Source of the DNA: Hyphomicrobiales bacterium
GTDB lineage: Bacteria; Pseudomonadota; Alphaproteobacteria; Rhizobiales; Beijerinckiaceae
Direction: 5' to 3'
NCBI GenBank assembly: GCA_900470775.1
Contig: UCBZ01000017.1
Coordinates: forward strand, 167,181 to 231,180
DNA: 64,000 bases
Shown here: one piece after another, positions 54,411 to 63,578 of the stretch
Layout: each line of letters opens with the position of its first letter
Position numbering within the stretch: position 1 is the first letter of the stretch
The notes under the pieces: generated by a model
The model's database searches: none
Told to the model about the DNA's origin: nothing
The model's input: only the letters and a program-made list of their open reading frames with translations
Program-made: the position numbers and the translations under genes

Positions 54411-55210
54411 AGCGGCTCTGGCTCCCCGGCGGCTTCGTCGCGCTGATCGTGCTGGCCGCGCTCTGCGCCCCGCTCTTCCCACTGCCCGACCCGATCCGGC
54501 AGGACGTCGCCAACCGGCTCGCCGGGCCGATGGCCGGCTCCTGGCTCGGCCGCGACGAGTTCGGCCGCGACGTATTCTCGCGGCTGGTCTGGGGCGCGCG
54601 CACCAGCCTCGGCGTCGCCTTCGCCTCGGCACTGGTCGCCGGCATCATCGGCGTCACGCTCGGGCTGATCGGCGGCTGGGGCAAGGGCGCGGCCGCTTTC
54701 CTCTCGGTGCGCAGCATGGATGTCGTTTTGTGCTTCCCGCCGATCCTGCTCGCGCTTCTGGTCGTGACGCTGCTCGGGCCGGGCGCCGCGACGCTGATCC
54801 TCGTGCTCTCCGTGCTCTATCTGCCGGGCTTCGCCCGCGTCACCCATGCCGAGGTGCTTTCGGTCAAAGGCCGCGACTATGTCGAGGCAGCGCGGGCGCT
54901 GGGCGCCCGGCCCTCCTATCTGCTGCTGCGCACCGTGCTGCCCAACATCGCCGGGCCGATCCTGGTGCAGCTGTCGCTCGCGGTGGCAGCGGCCGTGGTG
55001 CTGGAGAGCGGGCTCTCCTTCCTCGGCCTCGGCGTCGTGCCGCCTGCCCCGTCCTGGGGGCTGATGATCCGCGGCGCACGTGCCACCATGGAGCAGGCTC
55101 CGCTGCTGCTGGTCTGGCCCTGCGCGGCGCTGACCCTGACCATTCTCGCCATGAACCTGCTCTGCGATGGCCTTCGCGACGCGCTCGATCCGCGCACCGC
55201 CGGCCGCTGA
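54407..55210 (+). CDS. ABC transporter permease, DppC type
   Basis: This 267-residue permease is slightly short for DppC. The conserved segment WLGRDEFGRDVFSRLVWGAR, an EAA loop near RALGARPSYLLLRTVLPNI, and SGLSFLGLGVVPPAPSWGLM identify it. It starts in the second copy of a tandem duplication, so it no longer overlaps DppB and may be translated with altered coupling. It precedes a creatininase gene by 31 bp. No ATPase of the matching type is encoded in the operon. Confidence 0.92.
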   Translation: MKRLWLPGGFVALIVLAALCAPLFPLPDPIRQDVANRLAGPMAGSWLGRDEFGRDVFSRLVWGARTSLGVAFASALVAGIIGVTLGLIGGWGKGAAAFLSVRSMDVVLCFPPILLALLVVTLLGPGAATLILVLSVLYLPGFARVTHAEVLSVKGRDYVEAARALGARPSYLLLRTVLPNIAGPILVQLSLAVAAAVVLESGLSFLGLGVVPPAPSWGLMIRGARATMEQAPLLLVWPCAALTLTILAMNLLCDGLRDALDPRTAGR

Positions 55211-55241
55211 TCTTTCATCAAAAACAGCAAGGACCAAGCCT

Positions 55242-56069
55242 ATGGCTGCCAAGACCGATCCACTCGTCCATATGGGCACGATCACCGGGGGCGAGGCCCG
55301 CGAGATCTACAAGGACAATCCCGTCATCCTGCTGCCGATGGGCAGCCAGGAGGACCAGGGCCCGCACGCCCCCATGGGCGACTATCTCCTCGCCGAGAAG
55401 ATCGCCGAGCTGGCCGCGATCCGCGCCAGCAAGGCCGGCACGCGCACGCTGGTCGCGCCCGTCCTGCCCTTCGGCGGCGCCGACTGGTTCGGCTCGATGA
55501 TCGGCGGCATCGCCATCTCACAGGCGACCCTGACCGCCGTCATCGGCGAGATGGTCGATAGCTTGCATCGCAACGGCCTGACCCGGATCATCGTGATCAA
55601 CGGCCATGGCGGCAATGTCGGCCCGATCTCGGAGGTCGCCCGCGAGCTCTATCTGCGCGAGCAGATCGTCCTGCCGAGCCTCTATCTCTGGCGCATCGGC
55701 TACGGCCTTCTGCCCGGCATCCTCGGCGGGGCTGACAAGGCCGCCGCCGTCGCCGGCCACGGCTCGGACCCGCTGACCTCGATCGGCCTGCATCTCTTCC
55801 CCGAGCTGATCCGCAAGGATCTGATCCCGGACGGCAAGCCGCTGAAGAAGGACCCCGTGCTCGACCTGCCCTTCACGGGCCTGGGGCTTGCCAGCTTCGA
55901 GGGCCACGAGGTCGCGATGCCCAACGAGTATGACGAGACCTATAATCTCGGCGTCGCCAAGGGCGATCCGCGCCTGTGCTCGGCGGAAACCGGCGTCGCA
56001 CTGACCGAGAAGCTGACCGATATCTGCGCCCGCTTCATCGCGCATTTCGCCAGCAAGGTCCCGGCCTGA
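55242..56069 (+). CDS. Creatininase-family amidohydrolase
   Basis: This 275-residue protein has metal ligands Glu37, His42 and Asp47 in GSQEDQGPHAPMGDY, the INGHGGNVG segment, and a C-terminal Glu/His region (FEGHEVAM). This is the creatininase/MftE fold, which hydrolyses cyclic or linear amides with two metals. The ATG at 55242 follows AAGGACC. It sits between a peptide-type and a polyamine-type transporter, so it probably opens an imported lactam or amide. Creatinine itself is only one possibility. Confidence 0.9.
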   Translation: MAAKTDPLVHMGTITGGEAREIYKDNPVILLPMGSQEDQGPHAPMGDYLLAEKIAELAAIRASKAGTRTLVAPVLPFGGADWFGSMIGGIAISQATLTAVIGEMVDSLHRNGLTRIIVINGHGGNVGPISEVARELYLREQIVLPSLYLWRIGYGLLPGILGGADKAAAVAGHGSDPLTSIGLHLFPELIRKDLIPDGKPLKKDPVLDLPFTGLGLASFEGHEVAMPNEYDETYNLGVAKGDPRLCSAETGVALTEKLTDICARFIAHFASKVPA

Positions 56070-56143
56070 CTATAGCGGCGCCGCGCGATCCGCGGCGCCC
56101 GTGTCTTCATCCGTCCGCGAGGGCGCCAACTCAGGAGGTCTTC

Positions 56144-57202
56144 ATGCCGACACGCCGCCTCATTCTCCAGACGGGTCTCGCCACCATCGCCATGCCGGCC
56201 GTCCTGCGCGCTCAAAGCCTCAGCGGGCAGATCACGCTGATGTCCTATACCGGCATCTTCCAGGACAACTACACCAAGGCCGTGATCGAGCCCTTCCTGG
56301 CCGCCAACCCCGGCGTCAAGGTGAACTACGCGCCCGGCGGCACCTCGGCGCAGATGGTGGGGTCGGTGCGCGCACAGAAGGCCGATCCGCAGATCGACGT
56401 CGCCATCATGGACGTCACCACCTCCAGCATCGGCAATATCGAGGGCCTGTTCGAGAAGCTCACCCCCGCCGAATTCCCCGTACTGGACGAACTGGCGCCT
56501 GAAGCCCGCGCGGCCGGCGGCGAATTCGGCCCCGCCGTGACCTTCGACCATCTCGTGCTGGTTTACGACACGCAGAACCTCAAGCCGCCGCTCACCAAGC
56601 TCGCCGATCTCTGGCGGCCCGACCTGAAGGGCCAGATCGCGCTCTCGGCCCCGCCCAACATCCAGGGCCTGGCCCTGACCGCCATGGTCGAGAAGATGGA
56701 GGGCGGCGACCACCGCAAGTCGATCGACGCGGCGATGAAGCGCCTCAAGGAGCTGGCGCCCTCGGTCAACACCTTCGAGCCCAATCCGGACGGCTATTCG
56801 CTGATCCTCAACGGCGTGGTGAAGGTCGCGACCGGCTGGAACGCCCGCTCGCAGCTCTATGGCGACCAGTCCAACGGCCGCATCGGCACGCTGCTGCCAC
56901 CCGAGGGCTCGGTCTTCCAGATCAACACGATCAACCTGACCGCCGGTTCGAAGAACCGCGTGGCAGCAGCCGCCTTCGTCAAGCACGCCCTGTCGCAGCC
57001 GGCGCAGAAAGCCTTCACCGAGCGGATGTTCTACGCCCCGACCAATGCCAAGGCGCAGGTCGATCCGAAGGCCGTGGCGCGCACGGCAGCAGCACCGGAA
57101 AGCCGCGCCAGCATGATCCCGGTCGACTGGAACGACATCCTCAAGGTCCGCGACCAGTGGAACAACCGCTGGCGCCGCGAAGTCATCTCGGCCGCGCGAT
57201 GA
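56144..57202 (+). CDS. Extracellular solute-binding protein, polyamine/iron type (family 1)
   Basis: This 352-residue periplasmic protein has the signal MPTRRLILQTGLATIAMPAV (RR present, cleavage near LRAQS) and the family-1 start GQITLMSYTGIFQDNYTKAV. It resembles PotD/PotF-like proteins. A strong AGGAGG precedes the ATG. The following ATPase and two permeases complete a polyamine-type transporter. A palindromic repeat separates it from the ATPase gene. The ligand is unknown; polyamine-type systems also carry opines and other charged amides. Confidence 0.9.
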   Translation: MPTRRLILQTGLATIAMPAVLRAQSLSGQITLMSYTGIFQDNYTKAVIEPFLAANPGVKVNYAPGGTSAQMVGSVRAQKADPQIDVAIMDVTTSSIGNIEGLFEKLTPAEFPVLDELAPEARAAGGEFGPAVTFDHLVLVYDTQNLKPPLTKLADLWRPDLKGQIALSAPPNIQGLALTAMVEKMEGGDHRKSIDAAMKRLKELAPSVNTFEPNPDGYSLILNGVVKVATGWNARSQLYGDQSNGRIGTLLPPEGSVFQINTINLTAGSKNRVAAAAFVKHALSQPAQKAFTERMFYAPTNAKAQVDPKAVARTAAAPESRASMIPVDWNDILKVRDQWNNRWRREVISAAR

Positions 57203-57216
57203 GCCCGGCTCCACAG

Positions 57217-57310
57217 CGTCATGCTCGCCCTTGTGGCGAGCATCCACGCCTCGGACACCGCCCTCGTCGAAGGAAGACGTGGATGGTCGGCACAAGCCCG
57301 ACCATGACGG
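57217..57310. repeat. Dispersed intergenic palindromic repeat, copy 7
   Basis: CGTCATGCTCGCC pairs with GGCGAGCATC, and ATGGTCGGCACAAGCCCGAC is followed by CATGACGG. It lies between the binding protein and ATPase genes, again inside a transporter operon directly after the binding protein. Confidence 0.8.
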
Positions 57311-57332
57311 AACAGCCCGGAATTCATCGATC

Positions 57333-58388
57333 ATGAGCTATCTCGAACTCGCCGGCCTGCAGAAGCGCTATGGCGGATCGGTCGCGGTCGACGACGTCTC
57401 GCTCTCGGTCGCGAAGGGCGAGTCGGTCGCCCTGCTCGGCCCTTCCGGCTGCGGCAAGACGACGACACTGCGCATGCTTGCAGGCCTGATCGCGCCCGAT
57501 CGCGGCACAATCAGGGTCGATGGCGCCGAGATCACGAGGCTGCCCGCCCACAAGCGCAACATGGGCTACGTCTTCCAGTCCTATGCTCTGTTCCCGCATC
57601 TTTCGGTGGCGCGCAACGTCGCCTTCGGGCTGGAGGAGCGCGGCATCGCCAAGACCGAGATCGCACGGCAGGTCGAGGAGGGGCTGGCGCTGGTCAGGCT
57701 CGACGGCCTCGGCGGCAGGCGCCCGCGCGAGCTTTCCGGCGGGCAGCAGCAGCGCGTCGCGCTGGCACGCGCGCTGGTGATCCACCCCTCGGTGCTGCTG
57801 CTCGACGAATCTCTCTCCAATCTCGACGCCAAGCTGCGCGACACGATGCGTCACGAGATCCGCTCGATCCAGCGCTCGCTCGGCATCACCACGCTCTTCG
57901 TCACCCATGATCAGGTCGAGGCACTAACGATGTGCGACCGCATCGCGGTGATGAATCGCGGCCGCATCGCGCAGATCGGCACGGCCGAGGACATCTATGA
58001 GCGCCCCACCACCCGCTTCGTCGCCGAATTCGTCGGCCGAGCCAACGCCCTGCCGGCCACGCGCAACAGCGACGGAAAGGTGCTGCTTTGGGGCGCGGCC
58101 CAGCCGGTCGCGGCCCCGGCGCAAGGTGAGTTCGACCTGTTCGTGCGCCCGCAGCGCATGCGGATCGTCCCGGCGTCCGAACCCGCCGGCGGCGAGACGG
58201 TACGTGTCACCGGCCGCGTCCTGCGCAGCGTCTTCGTCGGCGACCATGTCGAGGTGCTGGTCGAGGGCGCGGGCGGACAGCTCGCCGTCGAGATGCCGTC
58301 GGGCACGCCCGCGCCGGCCGAGGGTGCAGAGGTAGCGGTGATCTGGCAGGCGCGGGACAGCCTGCCCTTCGCACGCGAGGCGGCATGA
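57333..58388 (+). CDS. Polyamine-type ABC transporter ATPase (PotA-like)
   Basis: This 351-residue ATPase has Walker A GPSGCGKTT, signature LSGGQQQRVALARAL, Walker B VLLLDESLSNLDAKLR and a C-terminal TOBE-type domain (about residues 270-345). This is the PotA/CysA class that serves a heterodimer of permeases. Its stop overlaps the first permease start (ATGA). It belongs with the binding protein at 56144 and is not suited to the DppBC permeases upstream. Confidence 0.92.
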   Translation: MSYLELAGLQKRYGGSVAVDDVSLSVAKGESVALLGPSGCGKTTTLRMLAGLIAPDRGTIRVDGAEITRLPAHKRNMGYVFQSYALFPHLSVARNVAFGLEERGIAKTEIARQVEEGLALVRLDGLGGRRPRELSGGQQQRVALARALVIHPSVLLLDESLSNLDAKLRDTMRHEIRSIQRSLGITTLFVTHDQVEALTMCDRIAVMNRGRIAQIGTAEDIYERPTTRFVAEFVGRANALPATRNSDGKVLLWGAAQPVAAPAQGEFDLFVRPQRMRIVPASEPAGGETVRVTGRVLRSVFVGDHVEVLVEGAGGQLAVEMPSGTPAPAEGAEVAVIWQARDSLPFAREAA

Positions 58389-59227
58389 CCGGCTCCCGCC
58401 GCCTTCCGCTCCTGCTGCTGCCGGCCGGGCTCTTCGTGCTGGCCATCTATGCCTGGCCGACGCTGCTGCTGTTGCGCAACGCCTTCAACGAGGTCGGCCC
58501 CACCGGCGCGATGGTCGAGGCTTGGTCGCTGAAGACGGCGACCGATACCTTCGCCGACGGCTTCACGCTCGAGCTGACGCTGAACTCGCTGCAGCTCTCG
58601 CTGAGTGCGACGGCGATCGCGCTGGCGCTGTCCTACCCGCTCTCGCTCTTCCTGTTCCGCACGGATTCGCGTTTTCGTGGGCTGCTCGCCGTCATCGCGA
58701 TCCTGCCTATGCTGATCTCGGGCGTGGTGCGCGTCTTCGGCTGGCTCGCCATTCTCGGCGATCGCGGCCTCGTCAACACGATGCTCCAGTCGCTCGGCCT
58801 GATCTCGGCGCCGATCAAGCTCGTCTTCAACTGGACCGGCGTCACCATCGGGCTGGCTGAAAGCATCATGCCCTATATGGTCCTGGCGCTGCTCGCCGGC
58901 TTCGGCCAGCTCGACCGCACGCTGGAGGAAGCCTCGCGCTCGCTCGGCGCCTCGCCCGTCCGCACCTTCTGGCGCGTGACGCTGCCGCTCAGCCTGCCGG
59001 CGATCGTGCTCGCGGCGGGGCTTGGCTTCGTGCTCTCGATGTCGGCCTATATCACCCCGAAGCTGCTCGGCGGCGGGCGCGTCTTCGTGCTGGCGACCGA
59101 GATCTTCGAGCAGGCGACGACCAACACCAACTGGCCGGTAGCAGCCGTGCTGGCGATTTACACGCTCGGCCTGCTCCTCTTCCTGCTCGTCCTGTCCAAC
59201 CTGTTGGCCCGGAGTCTGAGGCGATGA
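58385..59227 (+). CDS. Polyamine-type ABC transporter permease (PotB-like)
   Basis: This 280-residue permease has six membrane helices and an EAA loop around EEASRSLGASPVRTFWRVTL, then PLSLPAIVLAAGLGFVLSMS. It overlaps both the ATPase and the next permease by four bases. It forms the channel with the PotC-like protein. Confidence 0.92.
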   Translation: MTGSRRLPLLLLPAGLFVLAIYAWPTLLLLRNAFNEVGPTGAMVEAWSLKTATDTFADGFTLELTLNSLQLSLSATAIALALSYPLSLFLFRTDSRFRGLLAVIAILPMLISGVVRVFGWLAILGDRGLVNTMLQSLGLISAPIKLVFNWTGVTIGLAESIMPYMVLALLAGFGQLDRTLEEASRSLGASPVRTFWRVTLPLSLPAIVLAAGLGFVLSMSAYITPKLLGGGRVFVLATEIFEQATTNTNWPVAAVLAIYTLGLLLFLLVLSNLLARSLRR

Positions 59228-60012
59228 ACGGCGCCGGTCCCGTCCTCTCCGGCCTCGCCGCGCTAGTCTATGCGCTGATCTTGGCGCCGATCGTCGTCGT
59301 GGTGATGCTCGCCTTCTCGGCCGACAGCTTCATCCTGTTCCCGCCCTCGGGTTATTCGCTGCGCTGGTTCCAGGCCCTTGCCGCGCATGCGCCGCTGCTC
59401 TCGGCGCTGGGCCTCAGCATGCAGACCGCCTGCGTCGTGACGCTGCTCTCGCTCGCCATCGGTGTCCCCGCCGCGCTGGCGCTGGCCAAGGGCGAATTCC
59501 CTGGCAAGGACGCGCTGACCGGCTTCTTCCTGGCGCCGCTGCTGCTGCCGACCCTGATCACAGGCTTGGCCCTGCTGCTGTTCTTCACGCCGCTGCGGCT
59601 GACCGCGACCCTGCCCGGCCTCGTGCTTGGCCACATGACCGTGACGGTGCCCTTCGTCATCCGAATGATGACGACGGCTCTGTCCAACCTGCCTCACGAC
59701 ATCGAGGCCGCCGCCGCGACGCTCGGCGCCACGCCTTGGCGCGTGGTGCGGCGGGTGACGCTGCCCCTGGCGACGCCGGGGCTGATCGCCTGCGCCTGCC
59801 TGTCCTTCCTTCTGTCCTTCGACGAGACGGTGATCTCGCTGTTCATCTCCGGCCCGCGCGCGGCAACGCTGCCGGTCGAGATGGTGCGCTATGTCGAAGG
59901 CCGTACCGACCCGCTGATCGCGGCTTTGTCCGTCGTCCTGATCGTTGCCACGCTGATCGTCGTCGTCGCGGTCGAACGCCTTGTTGGCGTCGCCCGTGCC
60001 GTCGGCAAATAG
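59224..60012 (+). CDS. Polyamine-type ABC transporter permease (PotC-like)
   Basis: This 262-residue permease has VVVVMLAFSADSFILFPPSG near the start, an EAA loop around AAATLGATPWRVVRRVTLPL, and LSFLLSFDETVISLFISG, which is the PotC hallmark. It starts within the stop of the PotB-like gene. It is followed 11 bp later by the RraA-like gene, which has its own AGGAG. Confidence 0.93.
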   Translation: MNGAGPVLSGLAALVYALILAPIVVVVMLAFSADSFILFPPSGYSLRWFQALAAHAPLLSALGLSMQTACVVTLLSLAIGVPAALALAKGEFPGKDALTGFFLAPLLLPTLITGLALLLFFTPLRLTATLPGLVLGHMTVTVPFVIRMMTTALSNLPHDIEAAAATLGATPWRVVRRVTLPLATPGLIACACLSFLLSFDETVISLFISGPRAATLPVEMVRYVEGRTDPLIAALSVVLIVATLIVVVAVERLVGVARAVGK

Positions 60013-60023
60013 GAGAACACCGA

Positions 60024-60704
60024 ATGCCCGACTACCGTATCGCCCCCATGCCGGAACAGCTCCCGGCCGCCCTCGTCGAAAAGCTGCAGAAGGTCGAGAC
60101 GGCGACCGTCGGCCATTCCCGGCATTGGGGCTTCATGGATCGCCGCATACAGCCGCTGCTGCGCGGCAAGCGCATCGCCGCAGCCGCCGTGACGCTGGCC
60201 ATCCCCGGCCAGGACTCGACGCTGCTGCACCATACGCTCGGCCTGCTGCGCCCCGGCGACATCCTCGTCATCGACCGGCTGGGCGACGACAAGCATGCCT
60301 GCTGGGGTGGCGGCGTCACCGTCGCGGCGAAGGCCGCGGGCGCGATCGGCGGCATCGTTGACGGCCCCTGCACGGACCTGACCGAGATCGAGGACTCGGA
60401 CTTCCCGATGTGGTGCCGGGGCATGTCGCCGATCACGACGCGGCTCTACAATCTCGGCGGCACGCTGAACCTGCCGATCTCCTGCGGCAATGTCCCGGTC
60501 AAGGCCGGCGACGTGATCCTCGCCGACGAATCCGGCGTGCTCGTGCTGCCGCGCGACGAGGCCGAGGCCATCGCGGACGCAGCGATCGCCCGGCAGGAGC
60601 GCGGCGAGCGCACGCAGGACCGCGTCCGCAACGGCGAGAAGCTCGGCGACATCTCCGGCGCCACCAAGATGGTGCTCGACGCGCTCGCGCAGCCGAACGG
60701 CTGA
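60024..60704 (+). CDS. RraA-like protein (HMG/CHA aldolase family) lacking the usual Arg
   Basis: This 226-residue protein is of the RraA/4-hydroxy-4-methyl-2-oxoglutarate aldolase family, with DILVIDRLGDDKHACWGGG and AAKAAGAIGGIVDGPCTD. Family aldolases carry an Arg-Asp pair at this point (DGxxRD); here residues 117-118 are Thr-Asp. The metal-binding Asp is kept and the substrate-binding Arg is missing. The activity is therefore likely different from the canonical aldolase. It lies between the polyamine-type transporter and the gamma-glutamyltransferase-like gene, so it may act on a product of that pathway. Confidence 0.85.
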   Translation: MPDYRIAPMPEQLPAALVEKLQKVETATVGHSRHWGFMDRRIQPLLRGKRIAAAAVTLAIPGQDSTLLHHTLGLLRPGDILVIDRLGDDKHACWGGGVTVAAKAAGAIGGIVDGPCTDLTEIEDSDFPMWCRGMSPITTRLYNLGGTLNLPISCGNVPVKAGDVILADESGVLVLPRDEAEAIADAAIARQERGERTQDRVRNGEKLGDISGATKMVLDALAQPNG

Positions 60705-60718
60705 AGACAGGCCAACCC

Positions 60719-62395
60719 ATGAACGCCATCGTTCCCACCCCGCGCAGCACCACTTTCGCCTGCGAAAAGCAGCCCGCCACGGGCTCGCGCGGCATGGTCG
60801 TGACAAACCATCCGCTCGCCTCGGCGGCGGGCTCGCAGATGCTGCTGGCGGGCGGCAACGCGGTCGATGCGGCGGTCGCCGCACTGTTCGCCCTCACCGT
60901 GGTCGAGCCGATGATGGTCGGCATCCTCGGCGGCGGCTTGAGCCATATCCGCATGGCCGATGGTCGCCATGTCGTGCTCGACGGGCTCTCGACCGCGCCG
61001 CTGCGCGCGACGCCTGAGATGTATGACTGCCTCTCCGACGAGATCGGCAAGCAGCGCGATGTTCGCGACCGCGAGAACGTCGTCGGACCCAAGGCCGTGG
61101 CGGTGCCGGGCGCGTTGGCCGGCTGGTGCGAGGCGCTGGCCCGCTTCGGCACCCTGCCGCTGGCCGAGGTGCTGCAGCCGGCGATCGCGCTGGCGCAGCG
61201 CGGCTTCGTCGTCACGCCCTATCTCTCGAACTGCATCACCGACAACGCCGCCGACCTCGCCCGCGATCCCGGCCTCGCCGCGCTGTTCCTGCCCGGCGGA
61301 GCGGCGCTTCAGCCCGGCGCGAGGCTGGTCCAGGGCGACTATGCCGACAGCCTGCGCCTGATCGCCGAGCGCGGTCCCGCCGCGCTCTATGACGGACCGC
61401 TCGGCAAGGCGCTGACGCAGTTCATGGCGGCGCATGGCGGGCTGATCGGGCAGGACGATCTCGCCGCCTTCAAGGTCGAGACGCGCGAACCGATCCGCGG
61501 CCACTATCGCGGCCACGAGATTCTCGGCCCGCCGCCGCCGGCCTCGTCGGGCGTCCATATCGCGCAGATGCTCAACATCCTCGAAGGCTACGACATCGGC
61601 GCGCTCGGCTTCGGCTCGCCCGACAGCGTCCATCTGCTGGCGGAAGCGCTCAAGATCGCCTTCGCCGACCGCGCGGTGGCGACCTCCGACCCCGCCTTCG
61701 TCAAGGTCCCGGTCATCAGACTGATCGACAAGGCCTATGCGGACGAGCGCCGGGCGCTCATCGCGATGGATCAGGCCAAAAGCTGGACGGCCGGTCTCTC
61801 GGGTGGCGAATCCGCCGACACCACCCATGTCACGGTCGCCGATGCCGACGGCAACGTCGTCACCGCGACGCAGACGATCAACGGCCTGTTCGGCGCCTGC
61901 ACCCAGATCCCCGGCACGGGTATGCTGACCAACAACTACATGTTCAATTTCGATCCCCATCCCGGGCGCGCGCTCTCGATCGCGCCGGGCAAGCGCGTCT
62001 TCACCTCAATGGCGCCGATGATCGTGCTGAAGGATGGCAAGCTCGCCTTCGCGCTCGGCCTGCCCGGCGCATTGCGCATCTTCCCCTCGGCCCTGCAGGC
62101 AATCGTCAACCTGATCGACCACGGCATGAGCCTGCAGGAGGCGGTCGAGGCGCCGCGCATCTGGACCGAAGGCGGCGCGCTCGAACTGGAAGAGGCCTTT
62201 CCCGAGGCCGTCGCCGAGGCGCTGCGGGCACGCGGCCATCGCATCATCCGCATGCCGCGCATCGCCGGCGGCATGAACGCGATCCGTTTCAACGATGATG
62301 GCACGCTGACCGGCGCCGCCTGCTGGCGCGCCGATGGCACGCCGGTTGCGATCTCGGGCGGGCTCGCCCGTGCCGGGGCCCGCTTCACCATCTGA
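60719..62395 (+). CDS. Gamma-glutamyltransferase-family Ntn hydrolase, no signal peptide
   Basis: This 558-residue protein of the GGT/acylase family has the autoprocessing site at Thr368 in ADTTHVTVADADGNVVTATQ, which becomes the N-terminal nucleophile of the small subunit. Other family segments are VTNHPLASAAGSQMLLAGGN, then AVDAAVA. The first residues are hydrophilic, so it is cytoplasmic, unlike classical periplasmic GGT. It would cleave gamma-glutamyl or related amide bonds of a compound imported by the operon. The start ATG at 60719 is 14 bp after the RraA-like stop. Confidence 0.9.
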   Translation: MNAIVPTPRSTTFACEKQPATGSRGMVVTNHPLASAAGSQMLLAGGNAVDAAVAALFALTVVEPMMVGILGGGLSHIRMADGRHVVLDGLSTAPLRATPEMYDCLSDEIGKQRDVRDRENVVGPKAVAVPGALAGWCEALARFGTLPLAEVLQPAIALAQRGFVVTPYLSNCITDNAADLARDPGLAALFLPGGAALQPGARLVQGDYADSLRLIAERGPAALYDGPLGKALTQFMAAHGGLIGQDDLAAFKVETREPIRGHYRGHEILGPPPPASSGVHIAQMLNILEGYDIGALGFGSPDSVHLLAEALKIAFADRAVATSDPAFVKVPVIRLIDKAYADERRALIAMDQAKSWTAGLSGGESADTTHVTVADADGNVVTATQTINGLFGACTQIPGTGMLTNNYMFNFDPHPGRALSIAPGKRVFTSMAPMIVLKDGKLAFALGLPGALRIFPSALQAIVNLIDHGMSLQEAVEAPRIWTEGGALELEEAFPEAVAEALRARGHRIIRMPRIAGGMNAIRFNDDGTLTGAACWRADGTPVAISGGLARAGARFTI

Positions 62396-62452
62396 GACCG
62401 CACAATCCGCTATCGCTTCTTCAACGACACCACGCCAGAGACGAAACCGCCC

Positions 62453-63418
62453 ATGACCGAGACCATCGTCCTCCTCGACCTGACCACCCCCGAGCGCGCC
62501 GACAGGCTGCGCGCTTTGCTGCCGCCGGGCTTCGTGCTGACCCATGGCACCGCGCGCGGCGACGAGCACATGAAGGAAATTATCGCCGAGGCGGATTATG
62601 CCATCGCCGGCCAGGTCGCGGTCTCCGGCGACGTGCTGCGCGCGGCGAAGAAGCTGAAGCTGCTGCACAAATGGGGCGTCGGCGTCGACAATATCGATAC
62701 CGTCACGGCCAAGGAGCTCGGCATCGGCGTGGCGCGCACTACCGGCAGCAATGCGCTCGCCGTCGCCGAATTCGCGCTCGGGCTGATGCTCTCGTCCCTG
62801 CGCTTCATCGGCTACGGCCATGCCGAGCTGAAAAAGGGGCATTGGGCGACGGGACACATGCCAGGCGAGACCTTCCTGCTGTCGGGCAAGACTGTCGGCA
62901 TCGTCGGTTTCGGCGCGATCGGCCAGAATGTAGCCAAGCTGCTCAAGGGCTTCGGCTGCACGATCCTCTATTCCAAGCGCCAGCCGCTGAGCGCTGCCGA
63001 GGAAGCCGCGCTCGGCGTCCGCTACGCCTCGATCGACGAAATCCTGGCCCAGTCCGACATCGTCTCGCTGCATTGCCCGCTGACACCGGAGACCACCAAC
63101 CTGATCGACACCAAGGCGCTGGCCGCGATGAAGAAGACCGCGGTGCTGGTCAATGTCGCGCGCGGCGGCGTCGTCAACGAAGCCGAGCTCGTCGTCGCCC
63201 TGCGCAATCGCGTGATCGCGGGCGCCGCGATGGATGTCTATTCGATCGAGCCGCTGCCCCCCGAGAGCGACCTGCTGACGCTCGACAACCTCGTCGTCAC
63301 GCCCCACTTGGCCGCAATGGCCGCCGACACCTTCGCCCCGACCGTCTCGCGCATGTTCGCCAACATGGTCCATGTCTCACGCGGCGAGCCGGTCCCGGAG
63401 AAGGATTTCGTGGTCTGA
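62453..63418 (+). CDS. D-2-hydroxyacid dehydrogenase
   Basis: This 321-residue NAD-dependent dehydrogenase has the nucleotide motif GIVGFGAIGQNVA. The catalytic Arg lies in LVNVARGGVVNE, Glu in VYSIEPLPPES and His in VVTPHLAAM. It resembles phosphoglycerate/hydroxypyruvate-type reductases. It is last in the long operon and probably oxidises or reduces a 2-hydroxy/2-oxo acid released by the upstream hydrolases or the RraA-like protein. Confidence 0.93.
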   Translation: MTETIVLLDLTTPERADRLRALLPPGFVLTHGTARGDEHMKEIIAEADYAIAGQVAVSGDVLRAAKKLKLLHKWGVGVDNIDTVTAKELGIGVARTTGSNALAVAEFALGLMLSSLRFIGYGHAELKKGHWATGHMPGETFLLSGKTVGIVGFGAIGQNVAKLLKGFGCTILYSKRQPLSAAEEAALGVRYASIDEILAQSDIVSLHCPLTPETTNLIDTKALAAMKKTAVLVNVARGGVVNEAELVVALRNRVIAGAAMDVYSIEPLPPESDLLTLDNLVVTPHLAAMAADTFAPTVSRMFANMVHVSRGEPVPEKDFVV

Positions 63419-63423
63419 GGCAA

Positions 63424-63453
63424 GCGGCCCTCGGAGACGCAGCACCGGGCCGC
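63424..63453 (+). terminator. Possible terminator hairpin after the operon
   Basis: GCGGCCC (63424-63430) and GGGCCGC (63447-63453) form a perfect 7-base stem with a 16-base loop just after the dehydrogenase stop. There is no T-run, so this is a weak call. A TTGACA hexamer at 63479 further on may be part of the promoter of the next gene. Confidence 0.3.
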
Positions 63454-63578
63454 CCCAGGGCGCCCGGACCCCGCTCGATTGACACGCGTCGCGATCTGAA
63501 ACATTGGATTTGGCCTTGCGGGAGTTGGTTTTCGGCAGCTCCTGCCCTCTTTCCCCTGACAGGGCGGCACGGGCCTCA

